Shown: piece after piece, positions 58,881 through 64,000 of the stretch | Position numbering within the stretch: the first letter of the stretch is position 1 | Layout: each line of letters starts with the position of its first letter | Assembly (NCBI GenBank): GCA_032622095.1 | Contig: CP136061.1 | Coordinates: 15,688,440-15,752,439, forward strand | Reading direction: 5' to 3' | Length of the DNA: 64,000 nt | From: Siphonodentalium dalli | Taxonomy: Eukaryota; Mollusca; Scaphopoda; Gadilida; Siphonodentaliidae | Position numbers and translations under genes: made by a program | Notes under the pieces: model-generated | What the model was told of the DNA's origin: nothing | The model's database searches: none | Seen by the model: the letters and a program-made list of their open reading frames with translations, nothing else

Positions 58881-59650
58881 GTTGGTTTTGTGGGCCAGAA
58901 TCCAGACACATTTGGTCTTTACCGGAAACACCGATTTCACATCACTAGACTAAACGCAATTATATATACAAATGGCCAAAGGACATTTTATATACAATAT
59001 GCACACAATAAATATGGGATCCCTCCCTACAAACGTGTTTTTTGTTTGTTTGGTTTTCATTGTTCCTTTTTTGTTTGTTCTTCTTTTAAAACTAGTGAGT
59101 GCATATAAGCTTATATTCTTCATAATGTTTTCAAATGTCATTTTGACTATCAGTTTGAATTTTTGACCATGCAATGAGCTAATTCAGCTGCCTTCCACAA
59201 TATATACACTTAAATGCAATTAAGAGACTTCTCTAAAGACCATTTTCTAGAACAATACAGACTGGATTCAAACGAGAGATGTTTTCTATTGACAAGAGCT
59301 AGCTAGCTAGCGCATGCAACTGTTCGCGCGAAAGATTTCCCCAGTGATATTGTGGGATATAGCGCCCATGTAAACATTTATATTTGTCATATATAAACGT
59401 GGGAAGTTGCTAGCTTTAGTTTGGCATGGATGTGTATGAGTTGTTTTAACGAGATACGTGGTGGCAGGGTGGTTGTACTATAGTGTTCCGCGGAATCCGC
59501 CCCTCCAACTTTGGTGAAAGTATTCAACATTTTGAAATCCCATGACTGACACAGCAACAGTTGGAAACTACGTATATAGATGAAAATTGTTGTGATAGTT
59601 TGATGTATTTGTGTGGTTGCTCCACTACGTGTCACGTGCGATAATATTAA

Positions 59651-59898
59651 ATATGAACACGATCCGACAAAATAATACTTCAGTTATTGCATCTGATAGA
59701 ACATGTCTATTGGCGGATGGAAGGTATCAATACTTAATGAACCGATAAACCGATATACACCAAAAACTATACCACTGAGGGTGTGTGTCATTATAAACAG
59801 GACATAAAACTATACAGGTGAGGGGTGTGTCATTATAAACGACATTTTCTTTCCGATGCGATAACTCATTATTGTTTTGTCGGATCGTGTTCGTATTT
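59651..59898. mobile_element. foldback element
   Basis: About 45-base arms containing gaacacgatccgacaaaa and its complement enclose two gtgtcattataaac motifs. Confidence 0.6.
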
Positions 59899-60259
59899 TA
59901 TGGGGAGGTTTATGATGACACAACCCCCACCTGTATAATTTTGGTATCGATTGGTTGATCATACATGTGAACCACATTCTATGCCAATTACTGCATCTGG
60001 TGGCCTAACAATACAGCGTGTTACTTTTGTAAATTCACATATATTTACAGTTAAGATTACATGTAAGAGCCATTCATATATGATAGCCATTAAGTGGTAT
60101 CACGGTGAACATTTGAGTAAATCGTCAATATCTCTAGGGAACACTCTTACATTTTGATCGCAACTGTACCCATCAAGACATATCTGGCGACTCCAACATT
60201 CTCAAAATACATATCAGATTCATACTTGATATGTGTGTCCATATTTCAACTCACACAAT

Positions 60260-60436
60260 CCGTGATAAGGCTAATTATGACAGTTAATAGTTTTTTCTTA
60301 ACAGGAAACGCTCTTTAAATTTTCAAAACCGTACAAAAACGTTTTCCCACTAAAATTTCAACTGGACACAGGTAGACTCTGAATGTAGATAAGATCTGCT
60401 ATTGATATAGAAACCGTTCTTATGTCGTGTTTAACA
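60260..60436. repeat. dispersed repeat flanking the 41-bp array, left copy
   Basis: Related to 62770-62915 (aaatttc-a-ctggaNNcaggta, aaaccgttctNat, taacatt). The array and the piggyBac-like MITE lie between the two. Confidence 0.5.
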
Positions 60437-60440
60437 TTAA

Positions 60441-60815
60441 CCCTTTACCCAACAAAACGGCCAAAACCGGCCAAATAAAGCTTCAACAGCCTAAAATATC
60501 TTGGGTCTGTCTGAATAAAACCATACAAATATGGATTTCATTGGAACCGGCTCATTGACCACATTGTGATGGTTATAGTTATGCCCTGTGCCAATGCATT
60601 CTCGTATATATGCGAGTCGACCATAGGTCGCCTCGCATATATAAGAGAATGCATTGGCCTAACACTTTTTACCATTTTTTCTTACATTCTTTAACAATTT
60701 TATAATTTTTAATGTGTTAAGCCAATGCATTCTCTTATATATGCGAGGCAACCTATGGTCGACTCGCATATATAAGAGAATGCATTGGCACAGGGCCGTT
60801 CTGTTGGGTAAAGGG
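60441..60815. mobile_element. piggyBac-like MITE (375 bp), TTAA target duplication
   Basis: TTAA at 60437-60440 and 60816-60819. Ends ccctttacccaacaaaacgg and its complement (one mismatch). CCY...GGG ends with TTAA are typical of piggyBac. Inside are two palindromes of the cattctcttatatatgcgag family shared with the TGACCCGCC MITEs. Confidence 0.85.
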
Positions 60816-60829
60816 TTAAAGAAATTGCG

Positions 60830-61125
60830 CGACCATATTCGTCGGTTGGATTAGCTTAGCTTTTCTGCGATATCTTTACCAAAATTTGATTTATCGGAGT
60901 TCTGTTTGTGGCAAGTGATCAATATATTCTTGTAGATTGTTCACGTGTGTGTATCTGTGATATAGCTGATTTCAAGAATGTACAATATCTTAATATCTTA
61001 AAATTGAAATTGCTGTCATAAATACAATTTGATGATTTTATGATACAAATTCACATTAAGATGTGCAATTATGCATTTTGTGGCAACATCTCTCCCTGCA
61101 TTTCAATCAGGAACAAAGAAAGGCA
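60830..61125. other. intergenic sequence without recognised features
   Basis: Nothing seen. Confidence 0.4.
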
Positions 61126-61130
61126 CTTAC

Positions 61131-62772
61131 CGAACTAGCTATGCGTAATAACATGTCATCGTATTACCAGGTGACCTAGCCATGCGTAATAACATGTCAA
61201 CGTATTACCAGGTGTCCTAGCCATGCGTAATAACATGTCATCGTATTACCAGGTGACCTAGCCATGCGTAATACCATGTCAGGGTATTACCAGGTGACCT
61301 AGCCATGCGTAATAACATGTCAACGTATTACCAGGTGACCTAGCCATGCGTAATAACATGTCAACGTATTACCAGGTGACCTAGCGATGCGTAATAACAT
61401 GTCATCGTATTACCAGGTGACCTAGCCATGCGTAATAACATGTCAACGTATTACCATGTGACCTAGCCATGCGTAATAACATGTCATCGTATTACCAGGT
61501 GACCTAGCCATGCGTAATAACATGTCATCGTATTACCAGGTGACCTAGCCATGCGTAATAACATGTCATCGTATTACCAGGTGACCTAGCCATGCGTAAT
61601 AACATGTCATCGTATTACCAGGTGACCTAGCCATGCGTAATAACATGTCAACGTATTACCAGGTGACCTAGCCATGCGTAATAACATGTCATCGTATTAC
61701 CAGGTGACCTAGCCATGCGTAATAACATGTCATCGTATTACCAGGTTACCTAGCCATGCGTAATAACATGTCATCGTATTACCAGGTGACCTAGCCATGC
61801 GTAATAACATGTCATCGTATTACCAGGTGACCTAGCCATGCGTAATAACATGTCATCGTATTACCAGGTGACCTAGCCATGCGTAATAACATGTCATCGT
61901 ATTACCAGGTGACCTAGCCATGCGTAATACCATGTCAGGGTATTACCAGGTGACCTAGCGATGCGTAATAACATGTCATCGTATTACCAGGTGACCTAGC
62001 CATGCGTAATAACATGTCAACGTATTACCAGGTGACCTAGCCATGCGTAATAACATGTCATCGTATTACCAGGTGACCTAGCTATGCGTAATAACATGTC
62101 ATCGTATTACCAGGTGACCTAGCCATGCGTAATAACATGTCATCGTATTACCAGGTGACCTAGCCATGCATAATAACATGTCATCGTATTACCAGGTGAC
62201 CTAGCCATGCGTAATAACATGTCATCGTATTACCAGGTGACCTAGCCATGCGTAATAACATGTCATCGTATTACCAGGTGACCTAGCCATGCGTAATAAC
62301 ATGTCATCGTATTACCAGGTGACCTAGCCATGCGTAATAACATGTCATCGTATTACCAGGTGACCTAGCCATGCGTAATAACATGTCATCATATTACCAG
62401 GTGACCTAGCCATGCGTAATAACATGTCAACGTATTACCAGGTGACCTAGCCATGCGTAATAACATGTCATCGTATTACCAGGTGACCTAGTCATGCGTA
62501 ATAACATGTCATCGTATTACCAGGTGACCTAGCCATGCGTAATAACATGTCAACGTATTACCAGGTGACCTAGCCATGCGTAATAACATGTCAACGTATT
62601 ACCAGGTGACCTAGCCATGCGTAATAACATGTCAACGTATTACAAGGTGACCTAGCCATGCGTAATAACATGCCATCGTATTACCAGGTGATCTAGCTAT
62701 GCGTAATAACATGTCAATGTATTACCAGGTGATCTAGCCATGCGTAATAACATGTCAACGTATTACCAGGTG
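61131..62772. repeat. 41-bp satellite array, about 40 units
   Basis: The unit is gacctagccatgcgtaataa plus catgtcatcgtattaccagg plus t. The commonest variant is tcatcg/tcaacg. A rarer pair (taccatgtcagggtatt) occurs at both 61270 and 61930, pointing to a duplicated block of about 16 units. The 41-bp period leaves no long frame. Confidence 0.97.
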
Positions 62773-62915
62773 AACGGAACACAAATAAAGGGGTACACAA
62801 ATAAAAGTCTCACAAACATATTGTTCCACTTAAATTTCTAGCTGGAATCAGGTAGATTCTAAAAACAGACACACTGGATGTATAAAAACCGTTCTCATAT
62901 CGCTCTTAACATTCC
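62770..62915. repeat. dispersed repeat flanking the 41-bp array, right copy
   Basis: See 60260-60436. Confidence 0.5.
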
Positions 62916-63127
62916 GAAAACGCGCAACCATTTATCTCGACATAAGGACTCAGACTACTGTGTGTTCTCAGTAAAACGAGTTGTACTATTGACTTCTCCC
63001 GGAGGGACTTTGTTGGTGATGCCAGCTTGGTTGTATACAATTATGTAGTATTTTCGCATGCTATAAGATCAAATTTCCGGTTGAATTATAATAAACAGAG
63101 TATGCCTTGTCACTGCCTACGTGGGTA

Positions 63128-63282
63128 TAGTGCCCAGTGGGGTGGCTATAGTTCAACCCGATTCGACTGGGCACTCGTGCTAAATTTAGACATAACTAAA
63201 CCAAGCTCGTTTGCAGAAATAAATGAACAGAGACAACACTATTGAGAATAAACGCTCGCGTACCCACCCCACTGGGCACTAT
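63128..63282. repeat. hairpin with gcccagtggggtgg arms
   Basis: agtgcccagtggggtgg at 63130 and ccaccccactgggcact at 63264 are exact complements. Confidence 0.75.
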
Positions 63283-63404
63283 TAGATAAATATTTAACGA
63301 CTTGGACAGAGACCAATATTTTGGCATAGTCACCGAAAAACCGTGCAATATTTATTATAAAGTTATTATACAATGTTGTGTACAGTATGTGTTATTCTTT
63401 TGCT

Positions 63405-63730
63405 CGCCCAGGTTGTGGTGAAAAGTCATATTGGACGAGACACGCACATTTTGGGAATAAAACATTTGTGGTTATTTTAGTAATTGTCGGCACTTGATTC
63501 TCTGTAAAAGCCTGTATTCGATCATCAGAAAGACTGAGTTGGAACAGTAAACACGGAAGTGAAAAAACATTAATGTGGAAGTGAAACGTCTGCTAAATCC
63601 ACCAGAGTATTGAGTCCAATATGACTTTCGGGAGTCCAATATAACTTTCGGGAGTCCAATATGAATTTTTTCCCGGATTATCATGAGACAGCTTTTGCCC
63701 AATCAGAAATAGTGCTAGTAAAGGAGTGGA
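63405..63730 (-). mobile_element. element with 20-bp core array (short copy, three units)
   Basis: The complement of the 32040-32520 element: caggttgtggtgaaaagtca at one end, three ttcgggagtccaatatgac units, then ttcccggattatcatgag and ccaatcagaaatagtg. Confidence 0.75.
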
Positions 63731-63995
63731 TAATAATGTATTAAATCGGAAGTTCTTCATGTTGTCCCATATCTCATATTTAATGCATTTCCTTTTTATT
63801 GTAGAAAGATGTTTGCTGTTCAAATCCTCTTCATAAAAGTTCAATAAATTGTCTTGCTTCTAATTTGTTTTTGGGAAAAAACTTTTGTGGTTATTTTTGG
63901 TATCTGTCGGCGCTTGATTCTCTATAAAAGTCTGTATTCGATCACCAGAAAGCATGATTGGGAACAGTAAACACGGAAATGAAAGTGAAAAAAAA
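63447..63995. repeat. 120-bp direct repeats flanking the core of the short copy
   Basis: 63447-63567 and 63872-63995 share ttgtggttatttt, gcttgattctctRtaaaag, tgtattcgatcaYcagaaag and gaacagtaaacacggaa. The second copy reaches the window end. Confidence 0.85.
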
Positions 63996-64000
63996 TCAAT

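Noticed and set aside
61131-62772. CRISPR-like regular repeat array
   Set aside because: There are no unique spacers; the 41-bp units abut each other, and the context is eukaryotic. The same holds for the other arrays.

Overview
This is an AT-rich, gene-poor piece of an animal nuclear genome. The evidence for a eukaryote is spliced exons with GT-AG introns, non-LTR retrotransposon ORFs, a tRNA-like SINE, many MITEs and a very large load of minisatellite arrays. The mix (jockey/CR1-like LINEs, TTAA- and TA-flanked MITEs, a TNFAIP3/A20-type gene) fits a marine invertebrate, possibly a lophotrochozoan or invertebrate deuterostome. The sequence alone does not fix the phylum.

The one gene I can reconstruct with confidence lies on the minus strand between 17.8 and 10.4 kb. 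It has three coding exons (17480-17762, 13238-13422, 10394-11620), clean splice sites, matching phases and a predicted 564-aa product. The product has an A20-type OTU fold followed by two A20 zinc fingers. All three positions that align with the catalytic triad are changed: Cys to Asp, His to Leu, Asp to Glu. It therefore looks like a pseudo-deubiquitinase. Both of its 5' splice sites sit at the edge of tandem arrays that contain copies of the exon end. Its introns hold several foldback elements, and its 3' end runs into a 2-kb palindrome-rich transposon cluster.

Layout. 0-5 kb: a SINE-like element, a CpG-rich patch with a TATA box, and MITEs. 5.1-7.5 kb: three successive minisatellites, two of which end in the same module. 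8.2-10.3 kb: a cluster of CTTAAG-centred palindromes with a TTAA-flanked insertion. 10.4-17.8 kb: the A20-like gene. 17.8-20.25 kb: a tandem segmental duplication, one copy of which gained a MITE and a repeat expansion. 20.6-35 kb: repeats, a decayed LINE end and many minisatellites. 35.6-38.4 kb: 34-, 38- and 70-bp arrays. 38.9-40.5 kb: TTAA-flanked foldbacks and a repeat family. 41-49 kb: sparse sequence with a LINE 3' fragment nested in an older repeat. 49.8-52.1 kb: a LINE with an open reverse transcriptase and a deleted endonuclease. 52.7-57.2 kb: two copies of a TTAA element around a 1.8-kb hierarchical satellite. 58.1-58.9 kb: a possible promoter region with a cluster of CRE sites. 60.4-62.8 kb: a piggyBac-like MITE and a 1.6-kb array of 41-bp units. 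63.4-64 kb: a second, short copy of the 20-bp-repeat element seen at 32 kb.

Apart from the A20-like gene I see no convincing cellular protein-coding gene. Most long open frames in the window are minisatellites whose unit length is a multiple of three or which lack stop codons. Family assignments rest on recognised motifs and alignments made by eye; no database search was run.
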